DNA from: Helichrysum umbraculigerum
Lineage: Eukaryota > Streptophyta > Magnoliopsida > Asterales > Asteraceae
Reading direction: 5' to 3'
DNA: 64,000 nt
Assembly: GCA_949592205.1 (NCBI GenBank)
Contig: CATIUR010000001.1
Location: forward strand, 262,204,250 to 262,268,249
How positions within the stretch are numbered: the first letter of the stretch is position 1; each line of letters opens with the position of its first letter. This document shows, piece after piece, positions 46,897 to 59,045 of the stretch. The translations under genes were made by a program, and so were the position numbers. The notes beneath the pieces were generated by a model, which was given only the letters and a program-made list of their open reading frames with translations, was not told the DNA's origin and did no database searches.

Positions 46897-47852
46897 AATC
46901 CCTAATCTTATTAATGAAATTAACAAGACGGATACATCTTTTATGTATCGGGGTTTACAAGAACCTTAGGGAGATCTAAACTTTTATACAATCCCTAATC
47001 TTGTTAACAAAGGGAACTAAACGGATACACTTGTTGTATCAGGGTTACAAAGAACCTTAGGGATAACGATCTCAAGTTATGAGATCGGGTTTACCTGGGT
47101 GCATCATGATGATAACACAGGTGCATCACTATGATAACACTTCAGGTAAGACACCGTGGTTTACCTTGACTAGGTAACACCCTTTCTAATTGTCTATGGA
47201 TCTCTTTATTTATAGAGACCCACAAGACTTACATTGGAAACACAAATACTTTAAAAAGTCTAGACCTAATACATTGCTTTCATACTTCTAAGGACAAGGA
47301 ACTCTATTTATAAAATATAGAGTTGTCCTTTACAAGATTTCCTAATAAATGTATGGAAACAATATTGTCTAAGCATGGTCTGAAACTTTAAAGCATGGTC
47401 TGCAGCAACTGTACATGTAATTCTGCTTTTAGAAGTTGACTAAAGCAGTATTAACGCTTGTAAATTACACTAGCAGTATTAACAATGTAATTTACAACAA
47501 GCGGTAGTAATCGCTAGAATACTACTAACAGTATTAACAATGGCGAGCAGTAGTAATTCCTTCTAGCAGTACTAACTCTGAAGTTCTTCTAGTAGTAGAA
47601 ACATTGAAGGCAGTAGAAACTCCACGAGCAGTATTAACTTTTGTGCTAGCAGTACTAACTGAGAAATACTTACAAGCAGTAGAAACAATTACTCGAGCAG
47701 TATTAACAAAGACTTGAGCAGTAGGTAGTAATTTTTGTAGCAGTAGTAATGACTTGCAAGAATTCCAACTTGTGTTTCCTAATCAGTTTACACTTTGTCT
47801 CATCAAATATATAGTGTGACATAAAAATTTATGTCACTTAATTTTCCCAACA
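46897..47852 (-). repeat. Copia-type LTR (probable), minus strand
   Basis: The minus strand begins TGTTGGGAAAATTAAG at 47852, a typical copia LTR start. At the other end, TGGTATCA (46889-46896 on the minus strand) follows directly, as a primer binding site would. A TTTATTTATAGAGACC segment at about 47202-47217 may serve as core promoter. A segment of about 80 bp is repeated in tandem near the inner end (about 46898-46977 and 46991-47064). No gag or pol follows, so this is a truncated element or a near-solo LTR. Confidence 0.55.
47440..47760. repeat. Array of GCAGTA(T/C/G)TAAC-type motifs
   Basis: About 14 copies of a short motif, most often AGCAGTATTAAC, AGCAGTAGTAAT, AGCAGTACTAAC or AGCAGTAGAAAC, all in one orientation. 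They are spaced irregularly at about 16-30 bp with unrelated sequence between. This is not a simple tandem repeat, because only the motif is kept. Confidence 0.8.
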
Positions 47853-48959
47853 CATTTTTACATCATACTTCTATTTAAGCTTTTTACATTTTTTTTCATA
47901 AAAATCTATGTATAAAGCAAGTGCAAAACAGACAATTGACTGTAAAAATGTATAAAACTTTTACTTTATTTAGAATTGTGTGTCAATAGTGGATACTTAT
48001 TTAGGGACGAACTAATATAACTCTATTTGAGATAACGAGAAATAGGGATTCATGAGAAAATACGTTTGATCGGAGTTCAAGGTGTTTTGCTTCCATTATC
48101 TTTCGGATTATGTTTTGATTTTACTTTTGAGTTATATGTTACTTGTAGCAAATCAAATGATACGAGGACGTGAATGAACACAATTTGAATGCATACAATA
48201 TCATTTATTAACACTTCACATAGGAACTGAGCTACATTAAACTTAATCAAATGTAGTTATGACTAGCACTACAAGAAAAAATAGAAAAGGCGACGGAGAC
48301 TTTTAGCGACGACATAAGTCGTGGCTAAAAGTCACTAAACGACAAAAATTATTTGTTTTTTGACCAACCCGATTTCACCTTTTGACTTTTTCTATAACGA
48401 TGACACTAGCGACGACAAGATCGTCGCTGAAGATATATTATTTTATTTTTGATTTATCTTTCGTGGCTCCAAAATAAAAAAATTTCCGGCCTGCCCCCTT
48501 GGCCCTCTCGACATCTCTCAATCATGCTCTCTTATATAGTAAACATGTATAAAACCCATTTCCGACGGTTTTCTTCTATATGACTATATACGAGACTTAT
48601 TCATTGCCAGACTCCATTGTTACAGTTTTGCACTTGACTTGTTTGTGTCTTTGATGTTTACTACGAGTAGTATTATGAAGTATTATATGAGTACTATTGT
48701 TTAAACCCCTAATAGTTACATAAAGATAAGTAGTTTAATTGCAGTTAAAACTTTGATAGATTATGTACTAGTGTTGTAATTCCTTACATTTCAGGCATAA
48801 CTTTAATCTTTCACATTCACATAATATATAAAAATGTCACTAATGAGTCTACAAACTGACCCGAAAAAACTTGATCGGGGGATAGCCCGAACAAATTTCA
48901 TTGAATAATTAATGTCTATTAAATTTCTGCATACCCAACAACAAAATTCTAAATCCGCC

Positions 48960-49056
48960 ACTGCATATGGGTGATATATATGAGTGAAATGGGTCAAGTG
49001 GGTCGTATGGGTGAAATATATGAGTGAAATGGGTCATATGTGTCATATCACTAATT
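48960..49056. repeat. Short tandem repeat in CACTA element
   Basis: Repeats built on ATGAGTGAAATGGGTCA and GGGTGAAATATATGAGTGAA, about three units. They lie between the left subterminal repeats and the coding remnant. Confidence 0.75.
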
Positions 49057-49084
49057 ATTCTTATTTTGTAACTTTTAGAATGAC

Positions 49085-49478
49085 ATGGTGAAGGACCGGG
49101 ATGGAAAACCAAGCACCACTCCCTTAACTAATACGGAGATACTAGCAAAACACTTGGGGGGTACGAAGTGGGTTTTACCCCGGGATTGGTGGGAAGTTAC
49201 CTCGAGGTGCTGGTTCAAGTTCAAGAGTCAAATCAAACCCAAAATCGGGGATGTACATAAAGAATGAAATTGAGCAAGTGCTTGATAAAGTGGTTGGTAA
49301 AGTGTTTGGTAAATTTGTGAAGCATACAAATGATCACTTGACGACGGTTTGGGATGCCTTTAAAACCGCTAATGTTAACCTTCCAAAGATTAAACCCATG
49401 GATCCCGAAATATATGAGATAGATGAGGATGAGGATGAAGATGAGGACCAAGACGAGGATGAAGATGGTGAGTAAGTT
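49085..49478 (+). pseudogene. CACTA coding remnant with acidic C-terminus
   Basis: Two overlapping short plus-strand frames. The first (49085-49267) contains KHLGGTKWVLPRDWWEV. The second (49251-49478) contains an EQVLDKVVGKVFGKFVKHTNDH helix-like stretch and ends in a run of about 20 mostly Asp/Glu residues before TAA/GTAAG-like sequence. A frame change lies between them near 49255. I do not recognise a defined domain; by position it is the remains of an element-encoded protein. Confidence 0.45.
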
Positions 49479-50114
49479 GGTTTAGATTTTATGTTTTTGT
49501 CGTATCGTGATCATGTGTTAGACGAGAAAATGTTGACTAAAGAATTTGTATGTTTGTTTGGATGATTCGGATGATTTGTATGTTTTGTTTGAATGATAAT
49601 GTGTTTGGTTGTTTTGATTAGCGGATTTGGTTATATATTATGCTCGAAATCAGCAGGATAAATGTAGTTTTTGATAAGAAAAAAACCTGGGAAAATTGTA
49701 AAAACGTGAAAATGCTGCCAAAAATGACAGTTAGTTTCAGCGACGACACGAGTCTTTAGCGACGCCCCAAGTCGTGGCTAAAGATATTTATTAAGAAAAG
49801 TTAAAAAAGAAAAAGGAAAATGTCTTCAGCGACAACATAGGTCTTTAGCGGCGAGAATTGCCGTGGCTACAACTATTTATTAAGAAAAATCAAAAAGAAA
49901 AGAAAATGTCTTTAGCGACGACACGTGTCGTGTCCATAAACTTTTGGACCAAGTTGGATGTGGGGCCAGCTGTCGTCGCTAAAGAAATTACAAGTCGTAG
50001 CTAAAGAGCATCAGATGCGAGGACATAGCGACGACGTTTCAGCGACGAAATGTCGTGGCTGTAGGCCTATTGCGACGACTTTTGTCATAGCTAAAAGCCT
50101 CATTTCTAGTAGTG

Positions 50115-50475
50115 ATTAAGGAGTCCATTTAGCTCCTGAAGTGTCACATAATTTTTTTTTTTTAAATTGGTTTTATTGCTATATTACGGGTCCAAATAAA
50201 TTGGGATACTGATCATACTAAAACACTTATGAAAATTGATAATCAGTTATCAGGTCTAACGTAGTTAGCTAACACATGCATTAGACCTGTTTTTTTACCA
50301 CCTCTATAATAAGAAAATTCATATCAAACGAAAAATTCCCACCAGAATCAATTCAGTTGTACTATATAATTAAAAATTAAAAAGTGATTAATATAATCAT
50401 CAAACTAACAACCAAATCCCACCACAAAACCATTTAAATACTAAACAATATGTGTTTTTGCTTTCACATGCAAAT
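50115..50475. other. Intergenic, no gene recognised
   Basis: AT-rich, nothing recognised. Confidence 0.5.
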
Positions 50476-50477
50476 TA

Positions 50478-50663
50478 CTCCCTCCGTCCCATAATAAGTG
50501 TCTCACTTACTATTTTGGGACGTCCTAAAATAAGTGTCCAGATTCCCTTTCAGCCAATCAGAAAAGACTTTAGTGAGTAAAGATAAAATGTTATTGGTAG
50601 ATAGTGACTTTTCTTAAACTGTGTGCATTTTTACATGAGACAATTATTTTGGGACGGAGAGAA
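50478..50663. mobile_element. Stowaway-type MITE
   Basis: Begins CTCCCTCCGTCCCATAATA and ends TTTTGGGACGGAGAGAA, between TA dinucleotides (50476-50477 and 50664-50665). Termini, size (186 bp) and TA target are those of Stowaway elements. It lies about 430 bp before the neprosin start codon. Confidence 0.88.
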
Positions 50664-51090
50664 TATAAAAGATCCCCCTAAAATTGAGGTAAAATGTCAA
50701 AGTCATTTAGGGGCTACACCTTCAGTTCCACCATGAAATTTCAAAGGCGTAGTAGCTGTTCATAGGTCCACACTTCCCAAACGACAAATCAATATAGCTG
50801 TCTATATATCTACCCATCTATCTCTATCTATAAACTTTCAAAAAAATCATTTTTTTTCTTCATTTTTTGATTTACATTTATTTAATAATATTAATATGTC
50901 TCTCTCAATCACGAGCCTAACATAAGAGTGTCCAACAGTTTTTTTTGGTTTCATTCACATGATAAAATCTTGTTACAAAAACATTGTAGTTTGTATGATC
51001 ACCAAATGTTGTTAGCAGGATAAGAATATATTGTTTCATATCATACACACACTTTCGGTGTCATTGTGTGTGTGTGTGAGTCAAAAAAGG

Positions 51091-54000
51091 ATGGTTGTGA
51101 ACTTTTTTTCACGTTTTGTGGTGGTTTTGTGTGCGGTCACGGCGGCACGTTTATGTTATGCCGCTGAAAATAAGTTTGAGGTTTTGAAGCATTTGAATAA
51201 TTTGAACAAACCACCATTGAAATCAATCAAGGTTTACTTTCCTTCTTTATTTGACATTTTTTTATCTTGTTTGGAAATATATTTGAATTTTTCGACTTTA
51301 CGAATGTATTGAACAGAGCCCAGATGGTGATACAATTGATTGTGTTCATATATCTCAACAAGCAGCTTTTGATCATCCTTCCCTCAAAGACCACAAAATT
51401 CAGGTATGTGTGTGGTTGGAAAATATATGTTCATATTTATCTGAGCTCTTTAAAAGGTCTTTTGTTTTCGTGTTTGGATCGATTTTTTGTATTGAATTGT
51501 TATGATATTGTGAATATAGATGAGGCCAAGTTATCATCCAGAGGGGATTAATTATGAGACCATGAAAGTATCAGCAGAAAATGAGCAAACAGTTACTCAA
51601 TTATGGCATTTAAATGGGAAATGTGCAAAAGGAACTATACCGATTAGAAGAACGAAAAAAGAAGACATTTTAAGAGCAAGTTCTATCAAGAACTATGGCA
51701 AGAAACACAGTCTTTCAACTGTTGCACAACCAAATTCTGTTAATCTTGATCTCATTGATCAAAGTGGACATCAGGTGAGTTGTACAGTACAAGTCATGAA
51801 CTGGTTGACTAAGTTGACTTATGTTGAAACACCCTTTTGCTTTTACTGAATCTTGATTGTGTTATGTTTTGATTTTGGAGTTCATTTAGCATGCAATTGC
51901 ATATGTTCAAGGAGAGTTTTATGGAGCTAAAGCAACTATGAATGTTTGGGAGCCACAAATACAACAGTCTAATGAATTCAGTTTGTCTCAAATATGGTTA
52001 TTAGGAGGTTCATTTGCTTCAGATCTCAATAGCATTGAAGCTGGTTGGCAGGTAGAATTGTAATTATCTTCATAATCATTTTATACTTTTTTTGCAATCA
52101 TAGAGTAATAATACAATGCTTTTGCATAATCATGAATCATATCAGGTCAGCCCAGATCTTTATGGAGATAATAACACCAGATTCTTCACATATTGGACTG
52201 TAAGTTCATCTTGTTTTATGTATAACTGTATTCAGTTTAAAGTTTCCACGATACTACTAACATGGTCGATAATAGTTCTCGTTCTGCATCGTTGACTTGT
52301 ATTTTTATTTAATAATGAATTCAATAGTGCAAATGTGCAATGTATACCGAAAACTATCATGATTAAAGAAACTAATTAATGATAAATAGAAGCCGTCTAA
52401 TGGTTATTCAACTTTTGACTTCATATGCATTTAGATAGTGTGTTTGACTATTTTAGGGGTGTTTAAATGTGCTCAATTATAAATTTGACTATTTTGAGTC
52501 TAAGTAAGCAGATTTGAATAAACAAATAGGTATTTGCTTGAACGAAACCGCTTTATCGATACTAATGTAAAGTTACCTAACTAGACCTTACTTTAATCAA
52601 CTGAAATATTCAATTGCGATAATATTTTGAAGGCGAACGTCCACGCATCTTATATGAATGATTCAAGAAGAAAAAAAACATATGAACCAAAATTAGTAGA
52701 ACATTGGCATGTAATTATAGGTTCAAAAGATTCAAATAAAGAACAGTTACTATTTATATTGGGACATAAGTAAATGGTTTGCATAGGATACTGATAAAAT
52801 GGTACAAATTGTGGGTCCTAATTGTTATTTTATTAAAATATTTGCAGAGCGATGCATATCAAGCCACAGGCTGTTACAACCTTCTGTGTTCAGGATTTAT
52901 ACAAATCAACAATGATATAGCATTGGGGGCCAGCATCTCTCCTATTTCTAGATATCAAAGTTCCCAATATGATATCAGCATACTTGTTTGGAAGGTATGT
53001 TTATATATGAATACAATCTTCTTATCAAGATGCTTCAACTAATTTAAATAATGAAACGTTAAGTGCATAGTTGCATACGTACAAGATTAGATTAGAAGGC
53101 CGAATATTTTAAGGTAATTTAATTAATAAAAACAGAAGGCTTTTTCTTGGCTTTAGTCAGCCCGAAAATGATATAAGTTTGTTTAATTGCATATGGTTTG
53201 AATGTGTTCATCTATGAGGAAATAGAATAGTTTTAAATAAGAAGTTGCATAGGGAATCTTTGACATAGGTCCTCATGACAGTAATTTATAATTCAGTGTT
53301 TCTGTTTGTTATCATCTCTATTATTGATGTCAAACTCAGTAGTCAATAATTCAATATGAACATGGTTTTTTTCTGTACTTATGAGGCTGTTTTCAAGATC
53401 TGAGGTGCACTATTATATATAGTTAATTCTGGTTGCAGTTTTCTTATAAAAATCAATAAAGCCATGTCAAATGTCAAATGTGAAATTGAAAGTATAGATA
53501 TCAAAACATGCATGCTATCTTCTGGAATTAGCCGAAAAATGTCAGGTCGGGTCAAATTGACTCGTCTGTATTATTTGTATTTATATTTTAATTATAATTT
53601 AGATTAGATTTAGATATAAGCACAAAAACTATTATTAAATTATGATTTCGGGTTTTTCAGAAACAAAGCATATTTAAGAAAGTGACTCACTTGTGTATGG
53701 TGTAAATGACTTTCAACTATACAACTCGTTTTCATTAGGAAAGAAGGACTTTTAGTTTTGTGTATTTAAATGGCACCAATAAAAGTATACGACGATTCAA
53801 CCAACTATCATATAAATAGCATCGGTTTTCTCTTGAAAAGTAGTTCTTTTCACTCTTAAAAGTCATAGGATATGGGTTTGGTACATTGGCATAATCAGTT
53901 CCCACAAACTTTGTAATAAACACTTATGCATAAATAACGAAACCAATTTGATCAAAATGACAAGGTTGCACTTAGTTGGACACAGATGTGACAATTTTGA

Positions 54001-54741
54001 CCCATTTGACCATATACTTGTATATAGTTCTGTGTAAGTTATAGTTTATCTTAAACAAATCAAAATGGTCAACCAAAAAATTGGCTGGAAAAGAATGGGT
54101 CAAAAAAATCACCCAACACATATCTCTTTTCAAAACTTTGATAATTACTACTGTAATAACTTAACGCACTGAAAATATACAAAAACAAGTATTTACGGGT
54201 CAACCAAACCCGACCTTTAGTAAAAGAACCCATTTTGAGTTGTTACTCAATTTGCGCGGTCTATATTAAAGATCACCTCCTAATAATGAATACTACGGAG
54301 TAGTACATTTTAATATAACACATCACTTTGGGAATTATTGATTCATTTGATACAATTGATTAGGACCCTGAGCAAGGGAACTGGTGGATGCAATTTGGTA
54401 ACGGGCATGTGCTTGGATACTGGCCCGCGTCACTCTTCTCTTACTTAACGGCTAGCGCAACAATGATCCAATGGGGAGGGGAGGTGGTGAACTCAGCCTC
54501 TGATGGGCAGCACACGACAACCCAAATGGGCAGCGGTCATTTCCCTGAAGAAGGCTTTGGTAAGGCAAGTTACTTCAGAAATGTTCAAGTAGTTGATGGG
54601 TCAAACAGTCTTAGAGATCCTAAAGACATAGACACGTTCACTGAGCAACCCAATTGCTACGATGTTCAAACGGGCAAGAATGGTGGTTGGGGCAGCTACA
54701 TTTACTATGGTGGACCAGGTAGAAACCCAAACTGCCAGTAA
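51091..54741 (+). CDS. Neprosin-family (DUF239) protein, seven exons
   Basis: Exons: 51091-51231, 51317-51403, 51520-51774, 51890-52051, 52146-52199, 52848-52994, 54364-54741. All introns start GT, end AG and lie between codons, giving 407 residues, the usual length for the family. The N-terminus (MVVNFFSRFVVVLCAVTAA) is an apparent signal peptide. Next comes the neprosin activation-peptide region (KSPDGDTIDCV, AFDHPSLKDH), then the neprosin domain (HAIAYVQGEFYGAKA, ATGCYNLLCSGF, ending GGPGRNPNCQ). Nepenthes neprosin is a glutamic prolyl endopeptidase using two glutamates; candidates here are the Glu in QGEFYGA and in QWGGEVVN, but I could not align them. Secretion is likely. No frame defect was found. 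The start is the first in-frame ATG; TATAAA lies at about 50829. Activity is inferred, as most plant DUF239 proteins are uncharacterised. Confidence 0.9.
53530..54245. other. Possible transposon remnant in intron 6 of neprosin gene
   Basis: Intron 6 is 1,369 bp, much longer than the others. The segment between GTCAGGTCGGGTCAAATTGA (about 53543) and ACGGGTCAACCAAACCCGAC (about 54194) is bounded by opposed AGGTCGGGT-like sequences and contains several (A/G)ACCCA-rich patches. No target duplication was found. Confidence 0.35.
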
Positions 54742-57087
54742 AGCCACTTGAAAAAGTTCAAGAAAAGAACGAATGTTGTATTTGGTAAGTATTTATTTTA
54801 GGTGTAATTACGCACGAGTCTTCTAATTCAACGTGCTTGTTTATCTCATACAGGTATGTTAGTGTTGGAAACAAAACGATGTTATGGGTTATTTTTGGTT
54901 TGGGTTTGGAAGTTTTTAATCACAACAACTCTTCAAAACTGCAAAGTGTAAGTATTTGGGTTTGTTGTCTTTATATATGATATTGTGACATTTTGTATTG
55001 TACTGGAAACAGTTGAATCAATATAACGACATTTTGATTTGTTACGATAACTACAAAAGGTTCTAGTGTGGTCCTGTTTGGTTTTTCGGTTTTGTTGGTT
55101 CACAATGAATCCTTGCATACCCTCTTATTCGTATCCTTGAGCATATCTACGATCTTCGGTTTAAAATAAAGATGGCTTGTGACTATATGAACATATCCAA
55201 GAAAGTTGCAAGCATGTAGGATCTTTATTTCTTTCTTCTGTGTTCAATGCTTGAAAAGTGGCATGTTGATGTAGACAAATGAAAGTTAATTGTACTAGCA
55301 TTATTTATGATCCAAGACAAAAGTCATAGCTGTTGTAGCTTTCCATATTGAAAATATATATGATACTAAATAAGTAAATCTATTTTATGCCAAAGTTTCA
55401 TTTCATGTATTGTTCCTTCATAAAGCATGAATATTAAACGTCAAACAGTTCCCTGTTAAATAATAATAACTTATTCTTGCAACTATTCTAACTTCTAAGA
55501 TAAATGTAACGAGTTACAAAGCCAAAAGAATATATAATTAAGGCAAATGTGACGAGTTAAAAGCTCAAAGAACACACAAGAAACCTGTTCGGCTTGCACT
55601 ATGAATCTACGATATTGGGTTTGGGCTGCCCAATGATATTGGACTTGGGCTGTGATAAAAAATTGATATTGGGATTGGGCTTTAAGCGTATGTAAAGTTC
55701 CAATTTTCATATGTTAACTTACTTCATTAGAAGAACATCTCACTTTTTTGAGTTTTTCTGGTAAAATCACTATTACAAATATTTTTTATTTTTTCAGAAG
55801 TCTTAGAAGGTTATTTATCATCACATATGCATCGCTTCAACCTCACAAAAGGATTCATTGGATGCCTCTAGATGAGTTTTTATTGGCAAAGTGAACGACG
55901 GATGATCCTTATAAGAACGGTTCCCCGTCAATTCTACTTTTTATGCTTACGGTGTCTGTTCACCTAATAACTTATTCCGAAATCATTTTAAATTATTGAG
56001 TCATGCCAAATTGAAATTAACTTGAAAATTCTAACGAAATGGCTGAAATGTCTTTAGTTTAGTATTCCATACTTTGGCATCCCTCCACAAGTACTATTTT
56101 TTCAGAGAGACATCAAACTTTCATACCCTATCACGAACATACATACATATATCTAATATCTCTTAGACTTGAACTCACCAACTTTCTAGTTAGAGTGTCA
56201 ACTCAATACCGATAGGTCAACGACCTTTTGATCCTACACAAGACTTCCAAGCCAAGCTTACAAGATACATAGAAAATCCTACTATAATTCCATAAACTTG
56301 ACAAAAGAACAAGTTTTATCACAAAATTTTACTATGTCTTTAGACTATCATAATTTATTACTATCCGACTTTTTGCCAATTCTTTTGGTTAATTTGAGTC
56401 TTCTCGTACATTCTACTCATACATGATAGTATGATACACCCCGGCCTGTTATCACATTTTCATTATCCACATCACTATTTTTGTTTAATTCAAAAGAAGA
56501 AGTTAACCCATCACAACTAACAATTGTTACAGGATAATTAAATTGGGACAGATAGACCGAGTACATATACACAACTAAATGAATCGTTATTTATTCAAGT
56601 AATATATACTCGAGACTCAAACACAATACCTTATACTAGACACTAACATATTAAGATACCATCAACAATAAGCTACAACTTTATTTCATTTATAAAGAAA
56701 CGGAGTTAATTTTTAAGAGGACAAATTTACAAACTTTATAAAGTTAAAGTTGGTAGTTCCTTTACTTTCTATGAACGGGGTCGGGAGCAATAGTAATTCA
56801 AAGAAAAAAGATAAAAAGATGAATTTGATTGTGACAGGCACTAAATCAACCGTCCAACAATCAAGTAAATACTCCGTAGTAAATAGTAATACAACATTAA
56901 AGGTAACAGTGTTGGTTTATTACTAGACAGTCGACAACTCATGATCTAGAATTGGTTGTTGGTTTGTTACATTACATCACATGTTATCGGTTTAATTTCA
57001 ACTTCAATATCAACTTCCAAATCCAAATATTATTCAACTTAATTAATTGTAATAAATTAACAATAAGTAGTTAATTTCTTTTTTGTA
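54742..57087. other. Intergenic downstream of neprosin
   Basis: About 2.3 kb without a supported gene; the 3' untranslated region of the neprosin gene lies in its first part. At about 56161-56234 (minus strand) a box-B-like TGAGTTCAAGTCTA follows GTTGACACTCTAACTAG, suggesting a SINE-like fragment. Confidence 0.45.
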
Positions 57088-57096
57088 TTTATTAAT

Positions 57097-57386
57097 GGGT
57101 TTATTGTTTAGTTATGTATCGAACTTTACACCTTTTACTTTTGTATGTATTAAACTTTGAAACCTCCTATTGTATGTATTCAAGTTTTAGAAACGTCTAT
57201 TGTATGTTTTTTGTCTTGTTTTGGCTACATAAATTGACGTATTTTTTGTAAGTTTCATACATACAATAGTATGTTAAATGCATACAAAAGACGGTTTTAA
57301 AACTTGCATACATATAATAGGAGGTTTCGAAATTCAATACATAAGTAAAATGTGTAAAGTTCGATACATAACCAAAATATAAATCC
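57097..57386. mobile_element. 290-bp MULE-type foldback MITE
   Basis: Terminal inverted repeats of about 105 bp (left GGGTTTATTGTTTAGTTATG; right, reversed, GGATTTATATTTTGGTTATG, then a shared TATCGAACTTTACAC). Exact 9-bp duplication TTTATTAAT (57088-57096 and 57387-57395). Confidence 0.88.
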
Positions 57387-57395
57387 TTTATTAAT

Positions 57396-58550
57396 TAATT
57401 ATGTGACCTTTTTATTATTTTGTGAATTACTCGATAAGCGTTAGGTCATGTCACGGGCTGAAACTCCATGCAATTATTGCCTCCAATCAATTAGGCATAA
57501 TTTTAATTTGAATAAATAAAATACAGGTTGTTAAGAAAGGATATGATGTACTTTTTTTTTTTTTTTTTAATGTCTATAAAGCGTAAGTTATGTTATAGTC
57601 ACCGATCAAGAGTTACGAATTCTTTATCTAACAAGTTACTTTTTATTTTTATTGTAAGTCTATAAAAGCCATGTATTTTTAAAACTATAAAAAATAAAAA
57701 ATACTGACAATAGAATATCTATATGGTTAATTTTGGTTACTAGATTTAGAGATGAAAATGGTATTTTATCTAACTTACTTTTATTTTGAAGATGAAGACT
57801 GTATTAATTCAAGTGTATGCTTTAAATAGACATATTCTATATACTCCACATGCGAATGAGTAACCTGGTAGAGCTTGTATGCATTTTAGAAACATACTTT
57901 CATGCTAAAAAAATAGTATTCTTGATAATAATCTAAAGTCTAAACCAGGGATGAGAATTCGGGTTGGGTCGAATCGACCCGCTAATAACGGATCAATTTC
58001 GGGGTGACAATTCTTGATAATTAATTATGTGACCTTTTTATTATTTTCTGTTAACGGGTTAATTTCGGGTCAAATAGATCACACTAATAAGCATAAAATT
58101 GTTTATAAAATTCAAAATCTCGTATCACCTATTAAGTTCATCAAAATTTAATGCTAAAACACCATTACATACGTCTGATTATTATATTAAAAAAAAACTT
58201 CTAAATTTTTAGCTATATTTAAAATTTATTCGGGTTGTCGAGTCAACCCAAAAACTCATTAGGTGACCCAAACCCGACTAAAAAAATAGTTAGGTTGACG
58301 GATTCTTGGGTCATAAAACCTCAACACAACCTTAATTTCTTTCGAGTCGATTTCATGTCAGGTTTCAGGTCGTGTCGGAAATTGTGAGCTGTGGTCTAAA
58401 CCTTGTATAAACATAATTGTCATTATAAATTTGATAAGATGATAGTACACATATTCTTTTTCTTTGGTTTGTGTATGATGATCACGTGCATCCCTACGCG
58501 TTAAACGGATAAAACAAAAAGGACATAGAACATGGGGTATATATATGGTA
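57396..58550. other. Intergenic, possible TE fragments
   Basis: Contains a T-run (about 57550-57568) and a stretch at about 57955-58300 with repeated GGGTCGA / CGACCCG / GGGTCAAA words, of the kind found in plant DNA-transposon remnants. No gene is supported. Confidence 0.4.
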
Positions 58551-58554
58551 CCTA

Positions 58555-58732
58555 CTCTCCATACCATTTATTTATTTTTAAATTACCTTTCTGTACTTTT
58601 TCTGTACCTTTTTAAATCATTATTTCTTACATTCTGTACTTTTCTATACCTTTTCCGTACTTTTTTTGTACCATTTCTATTTTTTTAATGCAAAAATGGT
58701 ATGGGGAGTAAAATTAAATGGTATGGAGAGAA
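58555..58732. mobile_element. Stowaway-like MITE
   Basis: Inverted ends CTCTCCATACCATTTA and TAAATGGTATGGAGAG, flanked by TA (58553-58554 and 58733-58734). The interior is T-rich with repeated TTCTGTACTTTT words. 178 bp. Confidence 0.65.
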
Positions 58733-58960
58733 TAGGTGATATATATATATCCTGATAATTATTAACTAACCGATCCACAAGGGAAGCATAAATTATGTTG
58801 TAAACACTTTAAGCTTTCCCTATTTCTTAGAAAATATAATAAATTTAAACGACAGATAAAACTTAAATTATTATAAACTTGTTTTCTTAAACCGAACAAA
58901 ATAATCCGTATAACTTTATTTAAGTATATCCGAAATAAAGAAAAGCCCATACACCTTTTT

Positions 58961-58967
58961 TATATAT
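58961..58967 (+). promoter_or_regulatory. Possible TATA box of VPS62 gene
   Basis: TATATATGG lies about 80 bp before the start codon of the intact VPS62/DUF946 gene, a plausible distance for a short leader. The sequence is AT-rich, so this may be chance. Confidence 0.35.
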
Positions 58968-59045
58968 GGTATTTGTTTCTTCCAATAAGTATATGATGGC
59001 CAAAAGCATCATTTGTTGTTCACCAAATTTGTTTGCTTTCAAAAG

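Larger units (their letters stand above)
48268..50114. mobile_element. Non-autonomous CACTA element
   Basis: The left end is CACTACAAGAAAA and the right end TTTCTAGTAGTG, the inverted termini of CACTA (En/Spm) elements. Subterminal regions at both ends carry many copies of AGCGACGAC / GTCGTGGCTAAA in both orientations, the kind of repeats bound by element-encoded proteins. The interior holds a residual coding fragment at 49085-49475. The three bases on either side (TAG and ATT) do not form a target duplication, so one flank has changed or one end is misjudged. Confidence 0.8.

Noticed and set aside
47440..47760. CRISPR-like array of short repeats
   Set aside because: Motifs of about 12 bp with irregular spacing in a copia-like LTR do not fit.
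58358..58567. 69-codon minus frame
   Set aside because: No domain, partner or splice context; probably chance.
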